A stretch of 8,297 nucleotides of DNA from DATKLX01 sp035542155 (GCA_035542155.1 DATKLX010000022.1:1-8297), one strand, 5' to 3'. Shown: positions 1-6,188, numbered from the stretch's first letter. A program made the numbers and translations. Notes: generated by a model from the letters alone, not told the origin.

Positions 1-133
1 GGATAAGGATCCCCAGGATCTTTAAGCCCGGTGCGGCCAGGCTGATCCCCAGCGAGAGGGCCATCACCAGCAGGATCTCCCATAAGGGGCTGGAAGTTTT
101 CGAATGCGTTGCAACGGATTGAGCGGTAGTCAT
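1..133 (-). CDS. N-terminus of a membrane protein, unknown family (partial)
   Basis: Reading leftwards from an ATG at 133-131, an open frame of 44 codons runs off the window edge, so only the amino terminus is visible. It begins MTTAQSVATH, a short polar cytoplasm-like head. From about residue 17 (PLWEILLVMALSLG) it becomes strongly hydrophobic, as expected of a first transmembrane helix, and a second hydrophobic stretch starts near residue 37. The start lies 16 bases after the stop of the flavodoxin gene, with a weak purine-rich AGGGAT just upstream, so it is probably the fourth gene of the same operon. The pattern EILLVMALSLG recalls the start of some CPBP intramembrane proteases, but none of the catalytic motifs of that family are in view, so this is only a guess. 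Confidence 0.55.
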   Translation of the reverse strand, partial: MTTAQSVATHSKTSSPLWEILLVMALSLGISLAAPGLKILGILI

Positions 134-149
134 AGGATCCCTGTTTCGA

Positions 150-785
150 TTAAACGGTTTTTTCGGTCCAGGCGTTAATCTGGTCCCAGTTGCGGAAATC
201 TCCGCTGGGCGCGGCCATGGCCATGATCGCCAGGCGCTCGAGCAGTATCAGCTTGCCCATGTCCATCACCCCGGCGAACAGCCCTTCGCTGGCCGGCTTC
301 ACCACCGCACGCACCGGGTCCAGGTAGGCGCTAACCGTTTTGCGGTTAGCTTCGGTATCCGAGGCGAGGGTCATGCAGAGGATGAACAGGCCGAGCGGCT
401 TCTGCTGCAGCGCGGCCTGGTTGTTCTGGAGAAAGGTCAGCAGTTCGGGGAGCACCGCGCCGGAGCGGATACCGCTACCCGCGACCACTGCGCTGTAGGG
501 CGCGAGGTCGGTCACGCCGGCCACTGGCTGCACGTCCACCCGCAGGCCGCGTTTGGCGAGCAGCTCGCCCATCCGCACGGCGGTCTGCGCGGTCGAGCCC
601 GCCCGGGTAGCATAAGCGACCAGCACCCGCTTCCCCGCATCATCGCCCAGAGAAACGGTGGGCTTCTCGATCTTTGGCTGGTATGTGGCGGCCAGGGCGC
701 CGCCGCCGCACACCGCCAAGCCGGCGGCGCCGGCGATCAGGCAGCTTTTTTTCAAAAAAGAACGGCGCGATACGGGTTGAGTCAT
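150..785 (-). CDS. Tat-exported flavodoxin-domain protein (HemG-like fold)
   Basis: A 211-residue protein with a flavodoxin (Flavodoxin_5, HemG-like) domain behind a twin-arginine leader. Residues 6-13 read SRRSFLKK, followed by a hydrophobic core (about 15-33), which predicts folded export by Tat, so the domain should sit outside the cytoplasmic membrane. The FMN phosphate loop is at 57-66 (AYATRAGSTA). YSAVVAGSGIRSG (97-109) is the second flavin-side segment typical of the family, and the end (GDFRNWDQINAW, 195-206) matches the usual HemG-like C-terminus. A Cys at 26 is preceded by LAV, a poor lipobox, so a lipoprotein is possible but not supported. Flavodoxins carry one or two electrons on FMN; the partner here is unknown. 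A strong AAGGAG lies just upstream of the ATG. The gene starts 24 bases after the preceding membrane-protein gene and is third in the operon. It is unlikely to be true HemG, since no haem genes are nearby and the protein appears exported. Confidence 0.85.
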   Translation of the reverse strand: MTQPVSRRSFLKKSCLIAGAAGLAVCGGGALAATYQPKIEKPTVSLGDDAGKRVLVAYATRAGSTAQTAVRMGELLAKRGLRVDVQPVAGVTDLAPYSAVVAGSGIRSGAVLPELLTFLQNNQAALQQKPLGLFILCMTLASDTEANRKTVSAYLDPVRAVVKPASEGLFAGVMDMGKLILLERLAIMAMAAPSGDFRNWDQINAWTEKTV

Positions 786-809
786 TTTGATCTCCTTGAG
801 GACGGCAGC

Positions 810-1730
810 TCAGCGAGCCGCGGCTCTGGCCGGTTTAAGGCTCTTCGCGCGCTGCCCGGCCGGTATTCCGATGCCGCGCAGGTAGCGGACGGTCAGCCCG
901 ATGGCGAACAGGCTGAGGACCATAAAGGACCCGGCCTTGCCGACAAATTCGCCCGGGCCCAGGTTGAACCCGGCCAGGGATTGGAAGATGGTCTGCGTGG
1001 CGACGACCAGGCCGATCACCGCCAACAGGACCAGGAGGACCAGAGAGGAGAGCAGGCCCAACGGGTTCCGGCGCAAGAGGAGGATCGCGCTCAGCCCGCA
1101 GGCCGGGACGATGATCCCGAGATCGAACACGTAGGTCGCTTCCGTGGTGTAACTGGCGATCCCCGGGACTCCGCCCGAGACCAGCGGGCCGATGATATCC
1201 CCAAGCCAGGCCACCAAGACCGCCAGTCCGGCCACGATGAGCAGGATGGCGATCCCGCGGCGGGGCAGCCCGGGCGACACACGCGCAGACAGGTCGCTCA
1301 GGTCAATCGAGCGGATCGCCAACCCGAAGGCAAACAGGCTGGCGGAGAAGTAGGCCACGTATACCAGGAACAGGTTGTTGTACGCTACGCCCAGGGCAAT
1401 CGAAGCGGCATTGTACAGGAAGTAGGCCAGGATCCCGGCCAGGAACAGCCGGCCGCGCAGCGAGCCGCGTTGGGCGACGACGAATGCCGCGATCAGCATG
1501 GGAAGGGCGGCGAACAGGGTCACTGCGTCGGTCCCGCGGAAGATCGGGACCCGGAAGGCGGTATCATAATGGTAGAGTCCCTGCCCGGAAATCTGCACGG
1601 TCTGGCCGCGCAGCGTGGTGAAGGCGAAGGGACTGCCCCCATCCTGCCAGAACAGGCCCATGCCGGCGGATACCAGGACCAGAATGGCGATCAGGGGAAC
1701 CAGGATATTGAGCGCAGTCTGATTTTTCAT
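810..1730 (-). CDS. Eight-helix membrane protein of unknown function
   Basis: A 306-residue protein I do not recognise. Hydrophobic segments lie at about residues 8-28, 67-86, 95-113, 119-140, 159-180, 203-220, 225-248 and 265-285, giving eight predicted helices. A polar loop of about 38 residues (29-66) follows helix 1, and the tail is short and basic (KSLKPARAAAR). There is no signature for a transporter, haem ligation (no paired His) or enzyme active site. Its ATG overlaps the stop of the DUF6544 gene by one base (TAATG), which implies translational coupling; AGAGG upstream is a modest ribosome site. The Tat-flavodoxin gene follows after 24 bases. Because the protein sits between a membrane-anchored DUF6544 protein and an exported flavodoxin, a role as their membrane partner is plausible but inferred. 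The long open frame on the opposite strand across this gene is a high-GC shadow. Confidence 0.8.
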   Translation of the reverse strand: MKNQTALNILVPLIAILVLVSAGMGLFWQDGGSPFAFTTLRGQTVQISGQGLYHYDTAFRVPIFRGTDAVTLFAALPMLIAAFVVAQRGSLRGRLFLAGILAYFLYNAASIALGVAYNNLFLVYVAYFSASLFAFGLAIRSIDLSDLSARVSPGLPRRGIAILLIVAGLAVLVAWLGDIIGPLVSGGVPGIASYTTEATYVFDLGIIVPACGLSAILLLRRNPLGLLSSLVLLVLLAVIGLVVATQTIFQSLAGFNLGPGEFVGKAGSFMVLSLFAIGLTVRYLRGIGIPAGQRAKSLKPARAAAR

Positions 1731-2545
1731 TATTGGCCTCTCGAGTAAATGTAATCGCTCACATCGACGTTGTAGCGGATCTCTTCGATGGTGAACTCCG
1801 CCCAGGGAGTACCCTGATCTAACCAGGTGGCCGAGCCAGAAGCCTGGATGGGGCTACCGGGGAGGGTCTGGTCGCCCTTCCCCTGGGTGATCCACAGGAT
1901 TTTGGCCTTATCGCCGGGGTTGCGGTAGCGCATGGCTTCCATCACGTCGATCAATCCGGTCTCGGGATCGAAGCGCACAGTAAAGGTTTCCGATTTATCT
2001 TCAAACGGCACGCGTAGCAGCGCGGTATGGTCGTCGACCGGCTCCCAGCGCACGCGCGGGTCGGTCACGTAGATCGCGGGGAACCAGCCGGATTCGGCCC
2101 ACAGCCCCAAATCCGCGGCCTGGTTATTGTTGGGGTCGTCGTGATAGGTGCCCATGGGGCTCTCAAAGAAGCTCTTCCCATCCAGGTAGCCTTCGTTGAC
2201 CTTCATGATCGGCAGGCCAAAGATGGTCGCTTCGAAGTAATGGCGGTAATTCTTGCCAGGGGTATAGACAAAGACGAACCGCGCGGGAAGCGCGACGTTG
2301 GCGATCGCGCGCACGATGGCCCTGCCGGTGGCGACGACAGATTTGACCACGGGTACCCGCTCGCCGTAGACCGTGTGGTAGAAACGCTCCACGGGGGCCG
2401 GCAGGTCAGCGGGCAGAGGGACCGTTTCCATGGCCTGGGACTGTTGCGGATACGGCGGGAAGGCAGCCGGCTTGATTTTTAATCCCACCACGATCAGGAC
2501 GAACAATCCGATGAGAACGGCAAGAAGGATGATCAGGGGTTTCAT
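1730..2545 (-). CDS. DUF6544-family membrane-anchored protein
   Basis: A 271-residue protein that I match to the DUF6544 family by its conserved core: GLWAESGWFPAIYVTDPRVRW (about 147-167), the VPF-FTVRFDPETGLI segment (179-199), the MRYR pair (205-208) and the end PWAEFTIEEIRYNVDVSDYI (248-267). Residues 4-22 form one uncleaved hydrophobic helix, so the bulk of the protein is probably outside the membrane. The family has no assigned function. I chose the ATG at 2545 because TTGGAG lies five bases upstream and the hydrophobic helix starts immediately. The frame is open upstream to 2743, but that extension is basic, overlaps the lamin-tail relic on the other strand and has no ribosome site. 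This is the first gene of the operon, and its stop overlaps the next start as TAATG. Confidence 0.82.
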   Translation of the reverse strand: MKPLIILLAVLIGLFVLIVVGLKIKPAAFPPYPQQSQAMETVPLPADLPAPVERFYHTVYGERVPVVKSVVATGRAIVRAIANVALPARFVFVYTPGKNYRHYFEATIFGLPIMKVNEGYLDGKSFFESPMGTYHDDPNNNQAADLGLWAESGWFPAIYVTDPRVRWEPVDDHTALLRVPFEDKSETFTVRFDPETGLIDVMEAMRYRNPGDKAKILWITQGKGDQTLPGSPIQASGSATWLDQGTPWAEFTIEEIRYNVDVSDYIYSRGQ

Positions 2546-2550
2546 GGTTT

Positions 2551-2556
2551 CTCCAA
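2551..2556 (-). promoter_or_regulatory. Ribosome binding site that fixes the DUF6544 start
   Basis: TTGGAG (minus strand) with a five-base spacer to the ATG at 2545. It supports the short start over the in-frame ATG at 2743. Further upstream (about 2562-2608) the sequence becomes AT-rich and contains TATAAC on the minus strand (2608-2603), a possible -10 element, but no convincing -35 box stands at the right distance. Confidence 0.6.
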
Positions 2557-2609
2557 CAGGGTTTATTAAGATATTACGTTGGATCGGTAAAAAAGTTTCA
2601 TCGTTATAG

Positions 2610-2786
2610 CGGGCCCTGGACAGCGCCCTGGCTCCCCGCGCAGCCCTACAGGTGGTCTGGACCAATGGGAATCTCAGCAACACCGGGAGCGAGATCCGTC
2701 TCGTCAACGCGAAGGGGCAGCGCATCGATGCAGTGCAGTACAATGCCGACGCGGCGAGCTGCGCGGGCCAGACGATTGTGTTCTGA
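2610..2786 (+). pseudogene. C-terminal relic of a lamin-tail-domain (LTD) protein
   Basis: On the strand opposite to all other genes, the frame ending at TGA 2784-2786 encodes 58 residues that look like the second half of a lamin-tail domain. LAPRAALQVVW is followed by NLSNTGSEIRLVNAKGQRID and AVQYNADAA, then the ending GQTIVF. Families with this domain show the pattern 'LaPG..lqv', 'LsNsGd.v.L.d..G..vd.v.Y' and often finish with a G-T-I-V/Y-F tail. The frame is blocked by TAG at 2607, contains no ATG, and everything further upstream is the DUF6544 operon, so the first half of the domain and any signal peptide are missing. A GTG at 2652 could start a 44-residue peptide, but there is no good ribosome site. 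I read this as a truncated gene remnant. It could also be a chance frame, but the match to LTD order is too good for that to be my first choice. Confidence 0.55.
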
Positions 2787-2794
2787 CCGGGCGA

Positions 2795-5002
2795 TTATCT
2801 GGAAATCAACGGAAAGAAAGTATCGATCCCCTTTTCCAGGAAGATGCTGTCGGAAACGACCACAGACACGTTCCCCGCGGCGTCCATCCACTGCGCCTCG
2901 ACCGTGAACGTCTGCCCGAACGGGCCGGGGAGCCGCCACATCACCTGGGGGGCATACGCCTGCCAGGCCGACCAGTTCGCGTCCCCCAGGTTGCGCAGGC
3001 GAATGGACGCGATCCCGCTGGCGGCGTCGCTGGCATTGCTGTTCACCGTGACCCACAAGGATAACGACTTTGGAGCGCCATTTGCCAGGGCAATCGTCCC
3101 TACCGGGCTTTTGGTATCGGCATTCGAGATATACGGATTCTGGTACACGTTGCTGTCGATCGCCAGTGTGACGCTGCCCCAGGTTTCGTTATGGTCCCCA
3201 GCGTACTGGTGGATGCGGTTGCCGCTGTTCCACAGCCCATCGTTCAGGCAGGGGATGCCATAGATCGATGCGTTTGGATCATAGCCGCTGCGATTCCAAT
3301 AGGCCACCCAAACCGCTTCGGGTACGTAGGTGATCGAAACGAAATCAGAAATATAAGAGGAGCAGCTTCCACCGTAGACGCCGGATTTGTACCCGCGGGC
3401 GTGAAGTCCGGTCGTCCAACCGGAAATGAAAGATTTCGCCGCGTTCCGCGCGGTGGTCAGCGCCGCCCCGGAACAGAGGTAATTATACGCCTCCAGGTCA
3501 AAATAGATGGTCGACCCCGGTTCTCCCGGAGGAATGCCCAGCGCGACCGCGATATCTGCCGCGGCGAAAGCCTCGCTGATTCCCTGGTTCAAGGCCGTGG
3601 TCGGATCGGAGCTCATCACCGATTTGTAGGTCGTGCAGGAAGCCTGCGGCCCAACCCAGGTGGGGATGAACTTCCAGCCCTGCAGGTTGAGCGTTCTCAG
3701 GTTGGCGGCGGTCAGGTTTTTATTCAGACACGTGCTGACCCGGTTTGCTCCACCCAGGTAGATGTTAGTCGCCCGGTACGGGCTGGACGTCCACCAGACA
3801 CCCAGGGATGCAGTCGAGGAAAGATCGCACTTATCGAGTGCCTGGGGATAGGTCACGGCGGCGGCCTGCGGCGCGGCGAACGCCCCGGAAGGGGCAGCCA
3901 GCGCAGGGAGCGCCGCCGGCTCCCAGGTCGCCCCGCTGTCCAGGGTGTGGAGAAGGCGCGTTTCGGGCGCGCAGCCGGTGGATTTCGGGTCGGCGCAGGG
4001 CACGAACACCTGGGCGTACCCCTCGGCGTCGCTGAGAAAATCCAACTCTTGAACCGCGCCCGGCAGGTCTTGCGCAGCGACGGCCGTGAGCGCACCCGCG
4101 GCGTCCAGGTGGTAGAGGGCGCTGTCCCCGGGGATGGAAACCACAAAATGGCCCGCGCCCGCGGCGGACGCCGGGATGTGAACCGGGTCGGCCAGGGTCA
4201 GGGCCGCGGCCGGGATCGTCTGGGCAAGTCCCCAGCTCTGCCCGCCATCGCGGGTCAGGAGCAGGTCGGCCCGCCCCTCGCCGCTGGCGACCAGCATTCC
4301 CAGGGATGGACCGGCGAAGATAGGGAGCTGGTAACTTGCCTCGCCGGCGTCCGGCCGGATCTCCTCCCAGGCCCCGCCCCCGCTCTGGCTCTGGAACAGG
4401 CCGGCGCGGCCGGCTCCCCCGGCGTTCCATCCCAGAGATGGAGTTGGGAACTGGACCGGGCCGCCGCTGGGGATCGAGAGCCGCTCCCAGGATTGGCCGC
4501 CGTCCCGGGTAGAGTACAGGATGCCCAGGTCGAAATTGCTGCTGCCCGCCGCCTGGAAAACGATCCACCCGTTGCGCTCGTCGGTAAAATGGACCGCAGT
4601 GCTTTTGAACTCAAGCAAGGCGGCATCGACCGGTAGCGCATAGGCTTGCCAGGACTGGCCGGCGTCGCGAGTCGCGAACAGGACCAGCCCGTCCGCGCCG
4701 GCCGCCAGCGCCCAACCGGTTTGAGCGTTCAGGAATACCACCTCCAGCAGGCTGCTGCCCCCGCTGGGATCGGGGGTGATGGCGGTCCAACCGCCTGCGC
4801 CGGCCCGGAACAACTGGTCGCCGATCCAGATCCAGCCCGATCCGGGGGCGAAGTAATGAAAGCTCCGAATGGGAACAGGCGCAGAAGCGGCGCTGGCCTG
4901 CCGCAGCGGATCGGAAGTAGCAAAATTCAATGCGCCGAGCGCGGCGGCAAATGCCAGTAAAACAGTTATCTGGTTGATTTTTCGCATGGTTTGATGCTTC
5001 AT
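2795..5002 (-). CDS. Secreted Asp-box propeller / DUF1906 (Rv2525c-like) / Ig-like protein
   Basis: A 735-residue multidomain exported protein. Residues 1-41 form a Sec signal: basic MKHQTMRKINQ, hydrophobic ITVLLAFAAALGAL, and an ASA site near 39-41. Residues about 45-365 are a BNR/Ycf48-like beta-propeller with Asp-box motifs: ATRDAGQSW (110-118), STRDGGQSW (164-172), LTRDGGQSW (249-257), and weaker copies at 205-212 and 353-360. Residues about 386-622 match DUF1906, the glycoside-hydrolase-like TIM barrel of Rv2525c. Its YFDLE strand (500-504) carries acidic residues where GH25-type enzymes have theirs; GVYGG (541-545), VWVAYW (564-569) and the AIDSNVYQ end (614-621) also fit. An Ig-like domain follows (about 632-722), then the tail FFPLISR. 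The protein probably acts at the cell surface, perhaps on wall polymers, but activity and substrate are not shown. The start at 5002 has AGGGGG upstream; the ATG at 4987 does not. The gene appears to stand alone. Confidence 0.85.
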   Translation of the reverse strand: MKHQTMRKINQITVLLAFAAALGALNFATSDPLRQASAASAPVPIRSFHYFAPGSGWIWIGDQLFRAGAGGWTAITPDPSGGSSLLEVVFLNAQTGWALAAGADGLVLFATRDAGQSWQAYALPVDAALLEFKSTAVHFTDERNGWIVFQAAGSSNFDLGILYSTRDGGQSWERLSIPSGGPVQFPTPSLGWNAGGAGRAGLFQSQSGGGAWEEIRPDAGEASYQLPIFAGPSLGMLVASGEGRADLLLTRDGGQSWGLAQTIPAAALTLADPVHIPASAAGAGHFVVSIPGDSALYHLDAAGALTAVAAQDLPGAVQELDFLSDAEGYAQVFVPCADPKSTGCAPETRLLHTLDSGATWEPAALPALAAPSGAFAAPQAAAVTYPQALDKCDLSSTASLGVWWTSSPYRATNIYLGGANRVSTCLNKNLTAANLRTLNLQGWKFIPTWVGPQASCTTYKSVMSSDPTTALNQGISEAFAAADIAVALGIPPGEPGSTIYFDLEAYNYLCSGAALTTARNAAKSFISGWTTGLHARGYKSGVYGGSCSSYISDFVSITYVPEAVWVAYWNRSGYDPNASIYGIPCLNDGLWNSGNRIHQYAGDHNETWGSVTLAIDSNVYQNPYISNADTKSPVGTIALANGAPKSLSLWVTVNSNASDAASGIASIRLRNLGDANWSAWQAYAPQVMWRLPGPFGQTFTVEAQWMDAAGNVSVVVSDSIFLEKGIDTFFPLISR

Positions 5003-5353
5003 AATCCCCCTGGCCTCGAAGTACTGGCGGTGCGAAGGCGCAAAGGTTCAGGAGGTATCCGCCGGGAAGCGCGGGCGGGGATATCAGGCTATGGTGCAAG
5101 TTCTATACGAGCGGCTGTTAATTAACTGGACCGGATTCGTAGTATATCTTAAAAATCCGCCTATTGAGCGGTAGCCGGCTTTTTAAACTGGATTTCACAC
5201 CAATTGCAAAGGCATCCTGCGCGATGAGCCGTGCCTGAAATTTAGACGTTCTTCCCGCCGGGAAGTTCCAAGGGAATAAAAATGGACCCGGATTATACGG
5301 AAAATACGGATCCGCGCCATCCGTTTCCAATGAGGAAGCCGGGAGTATAGAGC
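5003..5353. other. Gene-free stretch with inverted repeats and possible promoter
   Basis: These 351 bases hold no supported gene. The middle (about 5100-5330) is visibly richer in A and T than the coding regions. It contains an inverted repeat with A and T tracts (5149-5186, listed separately) and a perfect palindromic hairpin CTTCCC-GCC-GGGAAG (5251-5265) without a following T-run. There is also TATAAT on the minus strand (5297-5292), which could be a -10 element for the secreted-protein gene starting at 5002; no matching -35 box is evident, so the promoter is tentative. Confidence 0.5.
5149..5186 (-). terminator. Candidate intrinsic terminator of the oxidase-VOC unit
   Basis: A short hairpin (CCGC, seven-base loop, GCGG) is flanked by AAAAA on one side and TTTTT on the other, so the outer arms TTAAAAA and TTTTTAA can also pair. 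On the minus strand the hairpin is followed by ATTTTT, as expected of a Rho-independent terminator, and the symmetry would let it work in both directions. The core stem is only four base pairs and the element sits about 170 bases after the VOC stop, so the call is weak. Confidence 0.35.
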
Positions 5354-5725
5354 TCAGCCCGGGTGATAGTGCCAGAGCTGGATCAGGTTGCCCTCCGGAT
5401 CCTTCAACGTGGCGATTGTCATGTCGCTGCCGTAATCGGTGGGATCCTCGATGAACTCGACCCCGGCACCTTTGAGCCGCTTCCAATCCGCGGCCAGGTC
5501 GTCGCTGGACAGGGCCACCATGTGGCGCGCCGGGTCACTGTTGCGGCCGTGGACCTCGCTGTGCGTGCCCAGCGCCAGGACCGCGCTGCCCGCCTGGTCA
5601 TTGCCCAGGATGGCATATCCCGGCGTTTCCATGGTCACCGTGAGTCCGAGGATATCCCGGTAAAACGGCAGCAGTTGGTTCAAATCTTCACTCCAGATGG
5701 ATGCTCCGGCAAATTGAGTAATCAT
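5354..5725 (-). CDS. VOC-superfamily (glyoxalase/bleomycin-resistance fold) protein
   Basis: A 123-residue protein, the usual length for a single-chain VOC module of two beta-alpha-beta-beta-beta halves that dimerises around a metal site. The first half has the hallmark FYRDILGLTV (21-30) followed by the GYAILG strand. The second half has RHMVALSSDDL (67-77), WKRLKGAGVEF (81-91) and the closing LKDPEGNLIQLWHY (107-120). His68 is in the usual metal-ligand strand, but the position that is commonly Glu in the last strand is Gln here (Q116), so glyoxalase I activity should not be assumed. Such proteins act as lyases, dioxygenases or drug-binding proteins, and the substrate cannot be told. AGGAG lies upstream of the ATG. 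Its start overlaps the stop of the truncated FAD oxidase gene as ATGA, so the two are translated in a coupled fashion. Confidence 0.85.
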   Translation of the reverse strand: MITQFAGASIWSEDLNQLLPFYRDILGLTVTMETPGYAILGNDQAGSAVLALGTHSEVHGRNSDPARHMVALSSDDLAADWKRLKGAGVEFIEDPTDYGSDMTIATLKDPEGNLIQLWHYHPG

Positions 5726-6063
5726 GATCTTTCTCCTGAGGGAGGTATATTCTGGTTGAGGTGGAAGAGGTTGGCCGGATCGTAGCGCCGCTTGATCCCG
5801 GTCAGCCGCTCCCAGGTCTGGGTCGGATAAGCTTCGCGGACGCGCGCCTCGCCCTCGCGGGCCAGCGCGATCATCCGCGCGATGTCGCCCGCGTCCGCGG
5901 GTCGAAGGATGACCGCTGGACGCTGGTCAAACCCGCTGTAAAAGACCGTGCGGGCCCGGTCGTACCCGGCCTCTCCGGGGGCGATCACCCGGCCGGGAAA
6001 GTCAGCGCGAAGCTGCTCGACCGAAAGAATTGTCTGCAGGGAGATACGATCTCGATTGGTCAT
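5722..6063 (-). CDS. Internally deleted FAD-linked oxidase (BBE family), probably inactive
   Basis: This 113-residue frame joins the two ends of a berberine-bridge-type FAD oxidoreductase. Residues 16-69 are the start of the FAD_binding_4 domain: LRADFPGRVIAPGEAGYD, then the RPAVILRP strand and DIARMIALARE helix. Residues about 71-108 are the C-terminal BBE segment: ARVREAYP, ERLTGIKRRYDPANLF and LNQNIPP. Family members are usually about 450-480 residues, so roughly 350 are missing between residues 70 and 71. The lost part includes the glycine-rich loop with the flavin-attaching His and the whole substrate domain. The frame, stop and ribosome site are intact, so a short peptide may be made, but it cannot bind FAD in the usual way. 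Start chosen at 6063 because GGAGGA lies five bases upstream; an in-frame ATG at 6099 has no such site. Its TGA overlaps the VOC start (ATGA). Confidence 0.7.
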   Translation of the reverse strand: MTNRDRISLQTILSVEQLRADFPGRVIAPGEAGYDRARTVFYSGFDQRPAVILRPADAGDIARMIALAREGEARVREAYPTQTWERLTGIKRRYDPANLFHLNQNIPPSGERS

Positions 6064-6068
6064 TTCTA

Positions 6069-6074
6069 TCCTCC
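6069..6074 (-). promoter_or_regulatory. Ribosome binding site that fixes the oxidase-remnant start
   Basis: GGAGGA on the minus strand with a five-base TAGAA spacer before the ATG at 6063. It is the strongest Shine-Dalgarno near this gene and argues against the ATG at 6099, which has no purine-rich site upstream. Its survival shows the expression signals of this damaged gene are still intact. Confidence 0.65.
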
Positions 6075-6153
6075 AATCTGGAAATACCTGCGTTGACATC
6101 CATCGACGGTTTACTATTTCCGGAATTCCTCAGCGCTTACAGATTGGTCGGGC

Positions 6154-6182
6154 AAAAATTTCTCCCTGATCCAGGGAGAAAT
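6154..6182 (-). terminator. Intrinsic terminator of the WD40 gene
   Basis: A perfect 11-base-pair stem (arms 6158-6168 and 6172-6182; arm ATTTCTCCCTG on the plus strand) closes a three-base loop. Read on the minus strand, it is followed at once by a T-run (6158-6154). It begins six bases after the WD40 stop codon, the standard place and form of a Rho-independent terminator. It separates the WD40 gene from the oxidase-VOC unit. Confidence 0.85.
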
Positions 6183-6188
6183 AGCTCC

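Noticed and set aside
777..1748. Plus-strand frame of 323 codons opposite the 8-TM gene
   Set aside because: Low-complexity Gln/Asp/Gly/Arg-rich product, exactly mirroring a hydrophobic gene that has its own coupled start; a shadow frame.
2546..2743. 66-codon N-terminal extension of the DUF6544 gene
   Set aside because: No ribosome site at 2743, a basic leader that would bury the membrane helix inside the protein, and overlap with the lamin-tail relic.
3191..4636. Long plus-strand frame of 481 codons opposite the secreted-protein gene
   Set aside because: It is antisense to well-supported Asp-box and DUF1906 domains. Its product is Arg/Gly/Gln-rich with no domain, and long shadow frames are expected at this GC content.
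5091..5174. 27-codon plus-strand frame in the gene-free stretch
   Set aside because: Poorly placed ribosome site, no recognisable product, and it ends inside the candidate terminator.
118..5174. Twelve-base match ATTGAGCGGTAG near 118-129 and at 5163-5174
   Set aside because: A match of this length is expected about once or twice by chance in a window of this size, and flanking bases do not agree.
5118..5486. 122-codon minus-strand frame overlapping the end of the VOC gene
   Set aside because: Its start lies inside the VOC gene in another frame with no ribosome site, and the part beyond the VOC stop matches no family I recognise.
6064..6099. Upstream ATG at 6099 for the oxidase remnant
   Set aside because: No Shine-Dalgarno precedes it, while a strong GGAGGA precedes the ATG at 6063.
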